A DNA stretch of 45,663 bases, taken from contig NZ_LQPT01000094.1 in NCBI RefSeq assembly GCF_002102355.1, forward strand, positions 1-45,663, in the 5' to 3' direction. How positions within the stretch are numbered: position 1 is the stretch's first letter; the number at the start of each line of letters is the position of its first letter. The DNA is from Mycobacterium sherrisii. Lineage in GTDB: Bacteria; Actinomycetota; Actinomycetes; Mycobacteriales; Mycobacteriaceae. The notes below the pieces were generated by a model that was given only the letters and a program-made list of their open reading frames with translations, ran no database searches and was not told the DNA's origin. Of this stretch, positions 1 through 9,099 are shown piece after piece. The position numbers and the translations under genes were made by a program.

Positions 1-579
1 CCGGAGCACAAGGGCATCATCGAACGCGCCCATGACTATCTGGAGCGGTCGTTTCTGCCCGGCCGAACCTTCACTGGCCCTGGGGATTTCAATCACCAAC
101 TCCAACAATGGCTGACGCTGGTCAACGGGCGCACCCGCCGCGTGCTGGGCTGCGCCCCGACCGACCGGATCGGCGCGGACCGCCAAGCGATGCTCACCTT
201 GCCGCCGGTGCCACCAGCAGTGGGCTGGCGCAGCACGACGCGGTTGGCGCGCGATCACTACATCCGGTTGGACTCCAATGACTACTCGGTGCACCCGAGC
301 GTGATCGGCCGGCGCATCGAAGTCCTCGCTGATCTGGACCGGGTGCGGGTGTTCTGCGACGGCCAGACCGTGGCCGATCACGAGCGGGTGGGGGCCTGGC
401 ATCAAACCATTACCGACGCCGAGCATCGGCAGGCGGCGAACATGCTGCGCCGCAACCGCATCGGCGCACTGCGCCCAGTGCGTGAATCCGAGGCCCAGAT
501 CAGCGTCGAGCAGCGCACCCTCAGCGACTATGACGCGGCGTTGGGTATCGACCTCGGCGAAGACGGGTTCGCCTCATGA
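1..579 (+). CDS. istA: IS21 transposase IstA, C-terminal fragment (cut by window edge)
   Basis: The reading frame is open from base 1, with the N-terminal part of the transposase outside the window; 192 residues are visible. It contains the end of the DDE integrase core (PEHKGIIERAHDYLERSF, then a region around residue 35-50 with QWLTLVNGRTRR) followed by the C-terminal beta-rich segment usual for IstA (HYIRLDSNDYSVHPSVIGRR). IstA cuts and joins the element ends. The stop overlaps the istB start as ATGA (576-579), the translational coupling typical of IS21. An internal GTG at 142 is only a codon in the longer frame, not a start. Confidence 0.9.
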   Translation, partial: PEHKGIIERAHDYLERSFLPGRTFTGPGDFNHQLQQWLTLVNGRTRRVLGCAPTDRIGADRQAMLTLPPVPPAVGWRSTTRLARDHYIRLDSNDYSVHPSVIGRRIEVLADLDRVRVFCDGQTVADHERVGAWHQTITDAEHRQAANMLRRNRIGALRPVRESEAQISVEQRTLSDYDAALGIDLGEDGFAS

Positions 580-1391
580 CCACCACCAAAGCCACCCGGA
601 CCGCTGCCGCCTCGTCGAGCAACCGCGACCTGACCGCCGAGATCAGCTTCCTGACCCGCGCCTTGAAAGCACCCACGATGCGCGAAGCAGTGGCCAGATT
701 GGCTGATCGGGCCCGCACCGAATCGTGGACCCACGAGGAATTCCTCGTCGCCTGTCTGCAGCGCGAGGTCTCCGCCCGCGAGTCACACGGCGGTGAGGGC
801 CGCATCCGCGCAGCCCGCTTCCCATCCCGGAAGTCCTTGGAAGAGTTCGACTTCGACCACGCTCGTGGGCTCAAACACGACCTGATCGCGCATCTGGGCA
901 CCCTGGACTTCGTCACCGCCCGCGACAACGTCGTATTCCTCGGCCCGCCGGGCACGGGCAAGACCCACTTGGCGATCGGTATAGCGATCCGAGCCTGCCA
1001 GGCCGGCCACCGGGTGCTGTTCGCCACCGCCTCCGAATGGGTCGCAAGACTGGCCGAGGCCCACCACGCCGGACGCCTTCAACAAGAACTCGTCCGGCTG
1101 GGCCGCTACCCCCTGCTCGTCGTCGACGAAGTCGGCTACATCCCCTTCGAGCCCGAAGCCGCCAACCTATTCTTCCAGCTGGTGTCTTCCCGCTACGAGC
1201 GCGCCAGCCTGATCGTGACGTCGAACAAACCGTTCGGGCGCTGGGGTGAAGTGTTCGGCGACGACGTCGTGGCCGCCGCCATGATCGACCGCCTGGTCCA
1301 CCACCCCGAGGTCATCGCCCTCAAGGGCGACTCCTACCGCATCAAAGACCGCGACCTCGGGCGAGTCCCGGGATCAACCACCGAAGAATGA
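576..1391 (+). CDS. istB: IS21 helper ATPase IstB
   Basis: A 271-residue AAA+ ATPase. Walker A is GPPGTGKTHLAIG near residue 127, Walker B is LLVVDEVGYIPF near residue 187, followed by a sensor-like SLIVTSNKPF segment. The length is normal for IstB. In IS21 transposition IstB, related to the DnaC/DnaA clade, oligomerises on target DNA and activates IstA for insertion. The start codon overlaps the istA stop by four bases, so the two are co-translated. Terminal repeats of the element begin about 10 bases after the stop. No disruption is visible. Confidence 0.93.
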   Translation: MTTTKATRTAAASSSNRDLTAEISFLTRALKAPTMREAVARLADRARTESWTHEEFLVACLQREVSARESHGGEGRIRAARFPSRKSLEEFDFDHARGLKHDLIAHLGTLDFVTARDNVVFLGPPGTGKTHLAIGIAIRACQAGHRVLFATASEWVARLAEAHHAGRLQQELVRLGRYPLLVVDEVGYIPFEPEAANLFFQLVSSRYERASLIVTSNKPFGRWGEVFGDDVVAAAMIDRLVHHPEVIALKGDSYRIKDRDLGRVPGSTTEE

Positions 1392-1540
1392 ACACCAAGG
1401 GGGCCAATTTTCAACCGTCGAAAAGGGGTCAATTTTCGGCCGCCGTTGACAGGTACTTCCGTCAAAATCATCCTGTCATCGATGATCGATGCTGATGGTA
1501 GCTGTCATGGCGACACGCTATGCCTCAGCGGCTCCGCACG

Positions 1541-1560
1541 TTAGGGACCGTCGTCCCGCA
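1541..1560. promoter_or_regulatory. candidate DosR box 1
   Basis: The core GGGACCGTCGTCCC (1544-1557) fits the DosR consensus GGGACTWWAGTCCC at 11 of 14 positions, with a TTA flank on the left and GCAA on the right. The arms GGGAC and GTCCC are inverted repeats. It lies about 200 bases upstream of the small gene at 1753. The consensus is known from the M. tuberculosis hypoxia/NO response; binding here is inferred. Confidence 0.55.
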
Positions 1561-1632
1561 AAGGGTATGAAAGTCCTTGACCCACAACCACAGATCTGCG
1601 GGGGACTGAGCTGGGACGAATGACCGGATCGA

Positions 1633-1652
1633 GAGGGGACTTTGGTCACTCG
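1633..1652. promoter_or_regulatory. candidate DosR box 2
   Basis: The core GGGACTTTGGTCAC (1636-1649) matches 12 of 14 positions of GGGACTWWAGTCCC. It is 92 bases downstream of box 1 and about 100 bases before the start codon at 1753. Paired boxes are common upstream of strong DosR targets. Confidence 0.55.
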
Positions 1653-1752
1653 TGCCGGTGAGTCGGCAGTCCTAACGTGGGAGCGTCGCCACAAGGCCCG
1701 AAATTCATTGGGCCAAGAGGTGCCGATATCGCCGAGTACGAGGAGACTGACA

Positions 1753-2019
1753 ATGACGCAGGCACCGCAGAAACCCGCGCCACGCTGGGCCGAGCTTTCC
1801 GACGACGTGCTGGCATCGGTAGAGGTCGGACGCAAACAGGCTACCGACGCCGTCCGTAAGTTTGTCGACCAGATCAGCCCTGTCCTGCCCGAGCAGTCGC
1901 GGCGCAAGACCGTTGTCGACGCCGCCCTGGACTTGGCGGACGAACTAGTCACCACGCAGATCGAGTTCGTCCGCAGCGTCGTGCGAAGCGCCGGCCACTC
2001 GGAAAAGCACAGTGAATGA
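1753..2019 (+). CDS. small conserved-looking hypothetical protein, candidate DosR regulon member
   Basis: An 88-residue acidic/amphipathic protein beginning MTQAPQKPAPRWAEL. The frame is open upstream to 1642, but the ATG at 1753 is preferred because GAGGAG at 1740-1745 sits 7 bases before it. There is no signal peptide or membrane segment. The middle (DDVLASVEVGRKQATDAVRKF, then RKTVVDAALDLADELV) reads as two or three amphipathic helices. The overall pattern resembles short helical proteins that recur in mycobacteria, but I cannot assign a function. Two DosR-like boxes lie in the 300 bases upstream, and an Rv2629-like gene with its own box follows, so hypoxia/NO induction is the best contextual guess. 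Confidence 0.7.
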   Translation: MTQAPQKPAPRWAELSDDVLASVEVGRKQATDAVRKFVDQISPVLPEQSRRKTVVDAALDLADELVTTQIEFVRSVVRSAGHSEKHSE

Positions 2020-2459
2020 ATCGACGCCGCACTGGCCATCGCCGATCGGACTGGCCGGCCGCAATGGAGCGACGAAAGATCCTGTCCGAGTGCGGAGTTC
2101 GGCGGATGCGAAGGCAGACTAAAGCATCTGCCAGCCGCGATCAAGGAAGGCGGCGCCAGGTCAGTAGCCTGACGCGATCGAACGGATGGCAACAGCTACG
2201 CACGGTATAGCCCGCCCGAAAAGCCGGCTCCATCCAGAAACAACCTGCTCGTGACACAGCGAGGAATCGATCGGTTGACGTTTGGGCCCGAGTCCCGAGT
2301 TTGCCCATGCCCCTTCGACCCTCGCCCTGTCGGAAACCGAGGTCGCCCTTACTGGGACCTAAGACCCCTATCGAGGGGCTAATGGCTCTCGTTGTGCCTG
2401 CGTCCCGCTTCGTACGGTGGAACCACCGCAAACAACCGACAAAGCCGCGGAGGCAGGGC
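2020..2459. other. 440-base non-coding interval with one DosR-like box
   Basis: Separates the small gene from the Rv2629-like gene. Short open frames here are arginine-rich or lack start signals and are not credible genes. The only structure I can support is the box at 2351-2370, about 90 bases upstream of the next start. This leaves room for a promoter and 5' leader. Confidence 0.5.
2351..2370. promoter_or_regulatory. candidate DosR box 3, upstream of Rv2629-like gene
   Basis: The core GGGACCTAAGACCC (2354-2367) matches 12 of 14 positions of GGGACTWWAGTCCC. Rv2629 of M. tuberculosis is a known DosR regulon gene, which supports the assignment by orthology. Confidence 0.6.
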
Positions 2460-3607
2460 ATGAGATCGGAACGATTCAAGTGGCTGGTAACAGCAGAAGG
2501 CCCGTTCGCCTCGGTGTATTTCGACGATTCACACGACACCGCAAACGCGGCCGAGCAGCTCGACGCGAAATGGTGCGAGATCCGGAAGCGTTTCGTGGAT
2601 CTGGGCGCGAGCATGCAAATCCTTGACAAGCTCGAGGAAGCCGTGCGGCACTTTCGGCCGGCCGTCGGCCGAGCTGGCCGCGCGGTGATCGCGACCAACG
2701 GGCGGGTGTTACTCAACGAGCATCTGATCAGCCCACCCCAGGCCACGGTGGTTCGGTTATCGGATTACCCCTACATCACCCCGTTGATCGAACTCGAGAC
2801 GCAGCAGCGACCGACCTACGTGTTCGCCGCGGTCGATCACACCGGCGCCGACATCACCTTGTTCCGGGCTGGCAGCATCACCTCCACCAGTATCGAGGGC
2901 GCCGGCTACCCAGTACACAAGCCGGCCACTGCCGGCTGGAACGGTTATGGCAGCTTCGAACACGAGATTGAGGAAGCCATCCGTGTGAATTGCCGTGTGG
3001 TCGCGGCCGAGCTTACGCGGCTGGTCGACGAGGTGGATCCCGGAGCGGTGTTCGTGTGCGGTGAGGTCCGTTCCCGCGCGAGCTTGATTTCTGAACTACC
3101 GGACCGAGTAACGCGGCGGCTGACGCAGCTGCACGCCGGTTCACGCAAGACCGGTATCGACGAGAAGCAGGTCCGCGAGACTATTTCGGCGGAATTCGAT
3201 CGACGGCGCAGTAGCGAAAGAATGGACGTTGCCGATCGGTTTGAAGCCGAAATTGGCTGCGGGTCGGGGCTGGCGGCCGAAGGGCTCGCGGCGGTATGCG
3301 CGGCGTTGCGTTCCGGCGATGTCGACACGCTGATCATCGGTGAACTTGGTGATGCCACCGTGGTCGTCGGCAAGCGCTCACCGCAATCGCGCCCAACGCC
3401 GATGCACTGTCAGAATTCGGCGAACCGGTGAGACTCGTTGCAAGGGCCGACGAGGCGCTACCTTTCACGGCCATCGCAATTGGCGCCTCTTTGGCGCGAG
3501 CCGACCACCGCATCGCGCCCGAAGACGGGATTGGGGCGCTACTGCGCTACTCCACCCTTGAGAAGACTGCCAACGACTCGCACGCCGGACCAATCGCTCA
3601 TACCTAG
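2460..3607 (+). pseudogene. Rv2629-like bacterial archaeo-eukaryotic release factor (baeRF) family protein, frameshifted near C-terminus
   Basis: Starts at ATG 2460 (MRSERFKWLVTAEGPFASVY), matching the start I recall for M. tuberculosis Rv2629. The body follows the family throughout, for example VFAAVDHTGADITLF and HKPATAGWNGYGSFEHE. After TVVVGK (codon ending 3374) the frame goes wrong and stops at 3431. A shift at that point resumes the family sequence (ALTAIAPNADALSEFGEP, then LVARADEALPF and GIGALLRYSTLE) up to TAG at 3605-3607. One missing base after 3374 explains this; restored, the protein would be 382 residues against about 374 for Rv2629. The family is related to eRF1/Vms1 domains and suggested to act on ribosomes; Rv2629 is DosR-induced. 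The lesion removes only about 80 native residues, so partial function or a sequencing error is possible. Confidence 0.85.
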
Positions 3608-3825
3608 CAACCACGAATCCAGCTGACTCGCTTGGAAGTCAACCGGCGTGGCGATCCGGGCTAAACTCACCGCAAAGCCTGGCGCCGCGACGGCTTCGTT
3701 GGACTCGGCACCGCACGTGCGACTAGCGCATCACCAATCGTCCAGCACCGTAACAGGCACGCCGGATCACGTTGACCGCCCGGACTTAAACGCCATTCAA
3801 GCCCTGACGGGGAACGCAGGAGGCG

Positions 3826-4512
3826 CTAGTCGAGGACGGCCCGCCGGTCCAGGTGCAGATACGTGATGGCGGTGGTGGCCGCGCACACCCCCGACGCGAC
3901 CACCAGCATCCAGGTGCCGTTGACGACGAAGCTGATGCAGCCGCCGACCGTCGCCCCGAGCATGAAGCTGGACAGCAGCAGAAAGTAACCCAGCCAATCC
4001 GCGGCCGTGCCGTCGGCGAGGTGCCGTTCGATGCCCTGGCCCATCTTCACCAGCGTGCCGGTGACATAGCTCAGCGGCACCGAGACCTCGCCGTCCTTGA
4101 CGAACGAGGTGTTCAACGCACCCACACCGAACACCATCAGCATGATCGGCGCGAAATCGAGCATGTTCTCCCGCCAGCCCTCGCTGACCACGTCGAGCAC
4201 GGTGGCCGCGATCAGGCTGAAAGTCGTCAGCACCGTCGGGCCGTGCGGATGCGCCGCCCAGAACCGGCGCCGGCACACCGAGGCGACCACGACTCCGGTG
4301 AGAAAGCACAGCATCAGCACGCCCGCCGAAATCGACAGCAGCACGTCGTGGCGGAAGAACCCCAGCATCGCCCGTTGGGCATTGCCCGTCATGAAGGTGA
4401 CGAAGTATCCCTCCGAGTGGGTGAACGCAGTCGCCCCCAGGATGCCGGCCAGCCCGGCCAGCACCCAGGACAGTCGGGCCTCACTGTCGAAAATCTCATT
4501 CGCCACGCGCAC
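3826..4512 (-). CDS. YoaK/DUF1275-family integral membrane protein
   Basis: A 228-residue protein with six likely membrane segments. It carries the two signature stretches of DUF1275: YFVTFMTGNAQR near residue 36 and SYVTGTLVKMGQG near residue 148. The function of the family is unknown; a transport role is often assumed. The start ATG at 4512 gives the usual length, with the first transmembrane helix beginning near residue 15. It lies just downstream of mak on the same strand, 35 bases away, but has no known link to glucan metabolism. The roughly 220 bases beyond its stop, up to the Rv2629-like gene, hold no supported feature. Confidence 0.85.
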   Translation of the reverse strand: MRVANEIFDSEARLSWVLAGLAGILGATAFTHSEGYFVTFMTGNAQRAMLGFFRHDVLLSISAGVLMLCFLTGVVVASVCRRRFWAAHPHGPTVLTTFSLIAATVLDVVSEGWRENMLDFAPIMLMVFGVGALNTSFVKDGEVSVPLSYVTGTLVKMGQGIERHLADGTAADWLGYFLLLSSFMLGATVGGCISFVVNGTWMLVVASGVCAATTAITYLHLDRRAVLD

Positions 4513-4547
4513 ATGCTTTCAAAGCTCGGCCGCAGGCGCGCGGCCTG

Positions 4548-5900
4548 TCACGAGGCTCCGGTCAGCCGGGTGATGGCCCGCAGCGGGATCGGCAGCCAAC
4601 TCGGCCGGTGCCGCGCCTCGTAGCCGGCTTCGTAGACGGCCTTGTCGAGCTCGTAGGCGGCCAGCAGCGCTGCCGAATCGCGTGGGTCGATTTCCGACGC
4701 GGCCGCGTAGCCGTCGCAGAAGGCGGCGCGATTGCGCTCGACCCATTCCCGTGCGCGGGCCGCCAGCTGCTTGTCCCCCTCGTGGTCCACCAACGGTCCG
4801 TATGCGGCGTATTCGAACGACCGCAACACCCCGGCCACGTCACGCAGCGGCGAGTCCGGGGCCCGTCGCTCCTGCAGCGGCTGGCCGGGCTCCCCCTCGA
4901 AGTCGATCAGCAACCAGCTCTCCGGGGTGCGCAGCACCTGCCCCAGATGCAGATCGCCGTGCACCCGCTGGACCGTGATCGTCTCGCCCGACAGCTTCTG
5001 GAAACGCTCCTCGATCGTGTCCGCGTGCGCCGCCAGCTCGGGAACCTGCGCGACGGCGGAGGCCGCCCGCGCCAACATGGTGTCCACCGGGAAGGGCACC
5101 TGCGCCGTGCCGAGAACTTCGGCGAGCGTCGCATGCACCGACGCGACCGCCTCGCCGAGTCGATAGGACTCCCCGGCGAAATCGCCGCCGACCTCATGGG
5201 CGTACAGGTCGCCCTCGGCGAACAGGTCGCGCACGCTGGCCGTGGCCATGGCCCAGCCTTCGGCGGCGGTGGCCGCGAATTCGGTGACCATGCCCAACGG
5301 CCACGCCGTGTCCTCGGCGCCGTCGGTCCCGGCGATCTCGTAGGTGCCCAGCAGTCGGGCCACGTTCGGGTTGCCGGCCCGCCCGAGGACTCGGTTCAAC
5401 TCGATGTCGGGGTTGATCCCGCTGCTGACCCGCCGAAACACCTTGAAGATGGCCGATCGGTCGAAGATCACGCTGGTGTTCGACTGCTCGGCGTCGGCGA
5501 CGCGCGGCTCCGCGTCCAGCGGCAGCGTGACGTCCGGTTCCTTACGGAACACCACCCGGGTGCCGGCGGCCTCCCGGTCGGCGGACCCGTCGATCAGCGA
5601 CAGCAAGAACCGCGGGCCGTCGACGCCGTACAGCGCGTCGTAGCCGGTCCGATCGTCGGCGGCGCCGATGGTGGCCACCGTGTTGTACTCGGTGACCGGC
5701 TCCGCGTCCCACCCGACCAGCACCTGATAGCGCTCGGACGGGCCACTGAGGTAATTGGCGTCGACGAGGACGAGTTCGAGGTTGTCGCGCAGCGGAACGA
5801 CGAGTGCGGGTTCGGCGCTGATTAGTTCGCGGTTACGCCCGGCGTACCAACGCTGTTGCGGCAGCCAATCGATCCACGGCAGCTTGGCTGACTGGGTCAT
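4548..5900 (-). CDS. mak: maltokinase (Mak/Pep2)
   Basis: A 450-residue cytoplasmic kinase, close to the roughly 455 residues of the mycobacterial enzyme. It phosphorylates maltose with ATP to maltose 1-phosphate, the donor used by GlgE to build alpha-glucan. The eukaryotic-like kinase fold is visible: the N-terminal cap ([19 protein letters not shown]), the catalytic loop [11 protein letters not shown] near residue 315 and the metal-binding [12 protein letters not shown] near residue 332. It also has the family-specific [20 protein letters not shown] stretch. It lies directly downstream of treS, with the 5' end joined to it through a MIRU-like spacer whose small frame ends on the mak start codon (TGATG). 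In mycobacteria TreS and Mak form a complex that converts trehalose through maltose to maltose 1-phosphate. Confidence 0.95.
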   Translation of the reverse strand: MTQSAKLPWIDWLPQQRWYAGRNRELISAEPALVVPLRDNLELVLVDANYLSGPSERYQVLVGWDAEPVTEYNTVATIGAADDRTGYDALYGVDGPRFLLSLIDGSADREAAGTRVVFRKEPDVTLPLDAEPRVADAEQSNTSVIFDRSAIFKVFRRVSSGINPDIELNRVLGRAGNPNVARLLGTYEIAGTDGAEDTAWPLGMVTEFAATAAEGWAMATASVRDLFAEGDLYAHEVGGDFAGESYRLGEAVASVHATLAEVLGTAQVPFPVDTMLARAASAVAQVPELAAHADTIEERFQKLSGETITVQRVHGDLHLGQVLRTPESWLLIDFEGEPGQPLQERRAPDSPLRDVAGVLRSFEYAAYGPLVDHEGDKQLAARAREWVERNRAAFCDGYAAASEIDPRDSAALLAAYELDKAVYEAGYEARHRPSWLPIPLRAITRLTGAS

Positions 5901-5980
5901 CGGCGCCCCTCCTCCTCATCGCTTCGTCCCCCGCAAGCGGGAGGTACCCCCACTGCATCGTCACGGGCGCGAGTCGTCAT
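5897..5980 (-). repeat. MIRU-like element between treS and mak
   Basis: The treS-mak spacer reads as a 27-codon frame whose ATG overlaps the treS stop (ATGA, 5977-5980). Its TGA overlaps the mak start (5897-5900). The segment contains the MIRU-type tail GACGAAGCGATGAGGAGG and a CCCGCTTGCGGG hairpin. Mycobacterial interspersed repetitive units are known, for example in senX3-regX3, to sit inside operons with exactly this overlapping start/stop arrangement, preserving translational coupling. The peptide ([20 protein letters not shown] and so on) is unlikely to matter itself. Classification is by pattern; a genome-wide repeat search would settle it. Confidence 0.7.
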
Positions 5981-7758
5981 GCATTCTCCTCCGATGCGCA
6001 CAGCTGGAACCAGTAGAAGCCATGTCCCGGCAGTGTCAGCAGATAGGGCAGGTGTCCGATCCGCGGGAACTCCACTTGCCCGGTCAGCTCGATGGGCGTG
6101 TAGCCGCTCCAATGCTGCAGGCTCAGCTCGATCGGCTGCGGGAATCGTGACAGATTGTTAACGCATAGCACGATGTCGCCGCCGCCCGGCGCTTCCCGCA
6201 GGAAGGCCAACACCGACGGATTAGACCCGCCGAGCTCCTCGAACGAACCGATGGCGAACGCCTCGTGCCGGCGGCGCACCGACAGCATCACCCGGGTGAA
6301 GTTGAGCAGTGACGTCGAGGTGTCCCGCTGTGCCTCGACGTTGACGGCCTGATAGCCGTAGACGGGGTCCTGGCTCGGCGGCAGATACAGCCGACCGGGA
6401 TTGGCCTTGGAGAAACCCGCGTTGCGGTCCGGTGTCCACTGCATCGGGGTGCGCACCCCGTCCCGATCACCCAGCCAGATGACGTCGCCCATGCCAATCT
6501 CGTCGCCGTAGTACAGCACCGGCGACCCGGGCAGCGACAGCAGCAGCGCGGTGAACAGCTCGATCTGGTTGCGGTCGTTTTCCAGCAGCGGAGCCAGCCG
6601 GCGGCGGATCCCGACGTTGGCCTTCATCCGCGGGTCCTTGGCGTACTCGGAGTACATATAGTCGCGCTCTTCGTCGGTGACCATTTCCAGGGTCAACTCG
6701 TCGTGGTTGCGCAGGAAGATGCCCCACTGCGCCAGCTCCGGGATTTGCGGGGTCTGCGCCAGGATCTCCGAGATCGGGAAGCGCGACTCGCGCCGGACCG
6801 CCATGAAGATGCGCGGCATCAGCGGGAAATGGAACGCCATGTGACATTCGTCGCCGCCGGTGCTGGGGTCGCCGAAGTATTCGACGACGTCGGCGGGCCA
6901 CTGATTGGCCTCGGCCAGCAGCACCCGGCCCGGGTACTCGTCGTCGACGACCTTACGGACCTGCTTGAGGAACGCGTGGGTCTCCGGCAGGTTCTCGCAG
7001 TTGGTGCCCTCCCTCTCGAAGAGGTACGGGACCGCGTCTAGCCGGAATCCGTCGATGCCGAGGTCCAGCCAGAACCGCAGGACGTCGATCATCGCCTCCT
7101 GCACGGCGGGGTTGTCGTAGTTCAAGTCCGGCTGATGGGAGAAAAACCGGTGCCAGTAGAACTGCTTGCGGACCGAATCGAACGTCCAGTTCGACTCCTC
7201 GGTGTCGATGAAGATGATGCGGGCGTCGCCGTACTTCTCGCTGGTGTCGCTCCACACGTAGAAGTCGCCGTACGGCCCGTCGGGGTCGTGGCGGGACTCC
7301 TGAAACCACGGATGCGATTCCGAGGTGTGGTTCATCACCAGGTCGGTGATGACGCGGATCCCGCGTTCGTGGGCGGCGTCGAGCAGCGCGACGAAATCCT
7401 CGACGGTGCCGAACTCGGGCAGCACCTTGTAGAAATCCCGGATGTCGTACCCACCGTCGCGCAGCGGTGAGTCGTAGAAGGGCGGCAGCCAGATGCAGTC
7501 GATGCCGAGCCACTGCAGATAGTCGAGGCGTTGCATCAGCCCGCGCAGGTCACCGGACCCGTCGGCGTTGCCGTCCAAAAACGCCCGCACCAGCACCTCG
7601 TAGAAGACGGCGTGTTTGAACCACGTCGGGTCCGCGGGCAGCGCGGCCGCGTTCTCGAAATCCTCCGCGTTGGGGTGCTCGACGACGCCCCCCTCGACGT
7701 GACTGCCCTCCGCGGGATCGTGTTCAACGGCTCCAGGGTCAGAGGTTGCGTCGTTCAT
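5977..7758 (-). CDS. treS: trehalose synthase (maltose alpha-D-glucosyltransferase)
   Basis: A 593-residue GH13 enzyme from ATG 7758. A GTG at 7767 would add three residues and cannot be excluded; neither has a strong ribosome site. It interconverts maltose and trehalose. The family motifs appear in order: [52 protein letters not shown] (catalytic Asp), [11 protein letters not shown] (catalytic Glu) and [12 protein letters not shown]. The N-terminal segment [12 protein letters not shown] closely matches M. tuberculosis TreS as I recall it. It is followed by mak through a MIRU-like spacer, giving a treS-mak unit of the GlgE/trehalose-glucan pathway. Confidence 0.96.
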   Translation of the reverse strand: MNDATSDPGAVEHDPAEGSHVEGGVVEHPNAEDFENAAALPADPTWFKHAVFYEVLVRAFLDGNADGSGDLRGLMQRLDYLQWLGIDCIWLPPFYDSPLRDGGYDIRDFYKVLPEFGTVEDFVALLDAAHERGIRVITDLVMNHTSESHPWFQESRHDPDGPYGDFYVWSDTSEKYGDARIIFIDTEESNWTFDSVRKQFYWHRFFSHQPDLNYDNPAVQEAMIDVLRFWLDLGIDGFRLDAVPYLFEREGTNCENLPETHAFLKQVRKVVDDEYPGRVLLAEANQWPADVVEYFGDPSTGGDECHMAFHFPLMPRIFMAVRRESRFPISEILAQTPQIPELAQWGIFLRNHDELTLEMVTDEERDYMYSEYAKDPRMKANVGIRRRLAPLLENDRNQIELFTALLLSLPGSPVLYYGDEIGMGDVIWLGDRDGVRTPMQWTPDRNAGFSKANPGRLYLPPSQDPVYGYQAVNVEAQRDTSTSLLNFTRVMLSVRRRHEAFAIGSFEELGGSNPSVLAFLREAPGGGDIVLCVNNLSRFPQPIELSLQHWSGYTPIELTGQVEFPRIGHLPYLLTLPGHGFYWFQLCASEENA

Positions 7759-7868
7759 CAAGTCCACGATGCCACGTGTACCCGAGCCGGGCAGCGGGGA
7801 ATCACACAGCTAATCCGCTGCGGCGGCAACCGAATTGACCGCCGATCAGGCATTCCGCGCGATCGGGA

Positions 7869-8951
7869 TCAGGCCGGCGGCCCGTCGCCCAGCGTCACGG
7901 GCGCGGTGCGCTCGCCGCCCTGCGCCGATTGCCAGCGCAGCGTGATGACGTCGCCGGGGTGATGCGGGACCATCACGTCGGTCATCGCGGTGGGGCCGTT
8001 GATCGCCACGTTGTCGACCCCGGTGATGACGTCCCCGGGCCCGATTCCGCTGCCCGCGGCCGGACCTCCCTCGACCACGCGCTGCACCCGCGCCCCGTTG
8101 CCGCCGTTGTCGGCCACCCCGAGGCCGAGAAACGCGGTGGGCCCGATGTGCACGGTGTTGGAGGCGGCGCCGGATCGGATCTGGTTGGCGACGCTCATCG
8201 CGCGGCCGATCGGAATGGCGAAGCCCTGACCGCCGGACATCTTGTAACTGTCGGTCGCGGCCGTGTCCACCCCGACCACCTGTCCGGCCATGTTTACCAA
8301 CGGTCCGCCGGAGTCGCCGGGCTTGATCGCGGTGTCGGCCTGGATCAACCCGCCCAGCGTCTCGTCTGCGCCGGTGAGGGTGTCGTTGGCCGACACGGTC
8401 TGGTTGAGCGCGACGACACGGCCGGGGATGACGCTGGGCGCGCCGCCCTGGCCGTGGGTGTTGCCGAGCGCGACGACCGGCTCGCCGACGGCGACGCCGC
8501 CCCCGATCGCGGCGGCGGGCAGGCCACCGGCTCCTCGCAGCTGCAGCACCGCGATGTCGGCGCTGCGGGAGTAGCCGATGACGTCGACGCCGTAGGTCTG
8601 ACCGTTGCCGACGTCGAAGGCGCTGATGTCGGTGGCGGCCGAGATCACGTGGTTGTTGGTCAGGACGACACCGCCCGGGTCGATGACAATGCCGGTGCCG
8701 GCCCCGACCGCGCTGTTGTAGCCGAACCTGGTGTTGATGTTGACGAGCTGCGGTCCTACTTGAGCGGCGATCGCGGCGGCGTCGAGCGGGAACATCGGCG
8801 CATCCGCGTGGCGGTCCAACGCCAGGTTCGGCGGCGCGGCGCCGGCCGGGACCCCCGTCGGGCTCAGGGTCAGGCCCAGGCCCAGTCCGAGCACAGCCAG
8901 CAAACCGGCCAACCGTGACCACCAGACCGAGCGGTGGTGCCATTTGCCCAT
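7869..8951 (-). CDS. pepA: secreted PepA/Mtb32A-type serine protease with PDZ domain
   Basis: A 360-residue trypsin-like protease of the HtrA type. A signal sequence is visible at the N-terminus (RLAGLLAVLGLGLGLTLSPT, then an Ala-rich cleavage region near residue 35). The catalytic triad can be seen: His in VVLTNNHVISA, Asp in SADIAVLQLRG, Ser in KPGDSGGPLVN. The C-terminal part carries the PDZ-like GPGDVITGVDNVAINGPTA. Length and order match M. tuberculosis Rv0125 (Mtb32A, about 355 residues), a secreted immunodominant antigen that lies beside treS. GTACCTCCTGC upstream on the + strand means the minus strand has AGGAGG about 6 bases before the ATG, supporting this start. A 110-base gap separates it from treS. 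Confidence 0.94.
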   Translation of the reverse strand: MGKWHHRSVWWSRLAGLLAVLGLGLGLTLSPTGVPAGAAPPNLALDRHADAPMFPLDAAAIAAQVGPQLVNINTRFGYNSAVGAGTGIVIDPGGVVLTNNHVISAATDISAFDVGNGQTYGVDVIGYSRSADIAVLQLRGAGGLPAAAIGGGVAVGEPVVALGNTHGQGGAPSVIPGRVVALNQTVSANDTLTGADETLGGLIQADTAIKPGDSGGPLVNMAGQVVGVDTAATDSYKMSGGQGFAIPIGRAMSVANQIRSGAASNTVHIGPTAFLGLGVADNGGNGARVQRVVEGGPAAGSGIGPGDVITGVDNVAINGPTAMTDVMVPHHPGDVITLRWQSAQGGERTAPVTLGDGPPA

Positions 8952-9099
8952 CCCGTACCTCCTGCGTCGGGGTCCGAATCATAAGCGGCCCAGCCTTGAT
9001 ATCTGGGCCGCACAGCGTATGTGTACCTCACCGTAATGCAGGCAGCCGGTTCCGGCCGTACAAAATGGCGGCCCGTCATTGCGGCCCTAAGCTGGCACG

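Larger units (their letters stand above)
1..1451 (+). mobile_element. IS21-family insertion sequence, right (3') part
   Basis: The left end lies outside the window. The visible part holds the 3' end of istA, complete istB, and a right terminus. Beyond istB there are two related 18-base repeats, GGGGCCAATTTTCAACCG at 1400-1417 and GGGGTCAATTTTCGGCCG at 1425-1442. They are followed by CCGTTGACA, so the element reads TGTCAACGG inward from its outer end. Multiple terminal transposase-binding repeats and a TG...CA end are typical of IS21 elements. The boundary at 1451 is inferred from the CA; a target duplication cannot be tested without the left end. Both genes look intact over the visible part, so the copy may be recent or active. 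Confidence 0.85.

Noticed and set aside
2016-2210. 64-codon frame after the small DosR-linked gene
   Set aside because: Arg-rich, no ribosome site, no protein-like pattern.
2281-2302. TTTGGGCCCGAGTCCCGAG as a further DosR box
   Set aside because: The arms are one base too close (13 instead of 14) and the inner positions do not fit.
3648-3866. 72-codon frame before the DUF1275 gene
   Set aside because: Overlaps the end of the convergent gene, no ribosome site, composition not protein-like.
4608-5825. 405-codon frame on the + strand opposite mak
   Set aside because: Antisense to a well-recognised maltokinase; Arg/Gly/Val-rich composition is the usual high-GC shadow.
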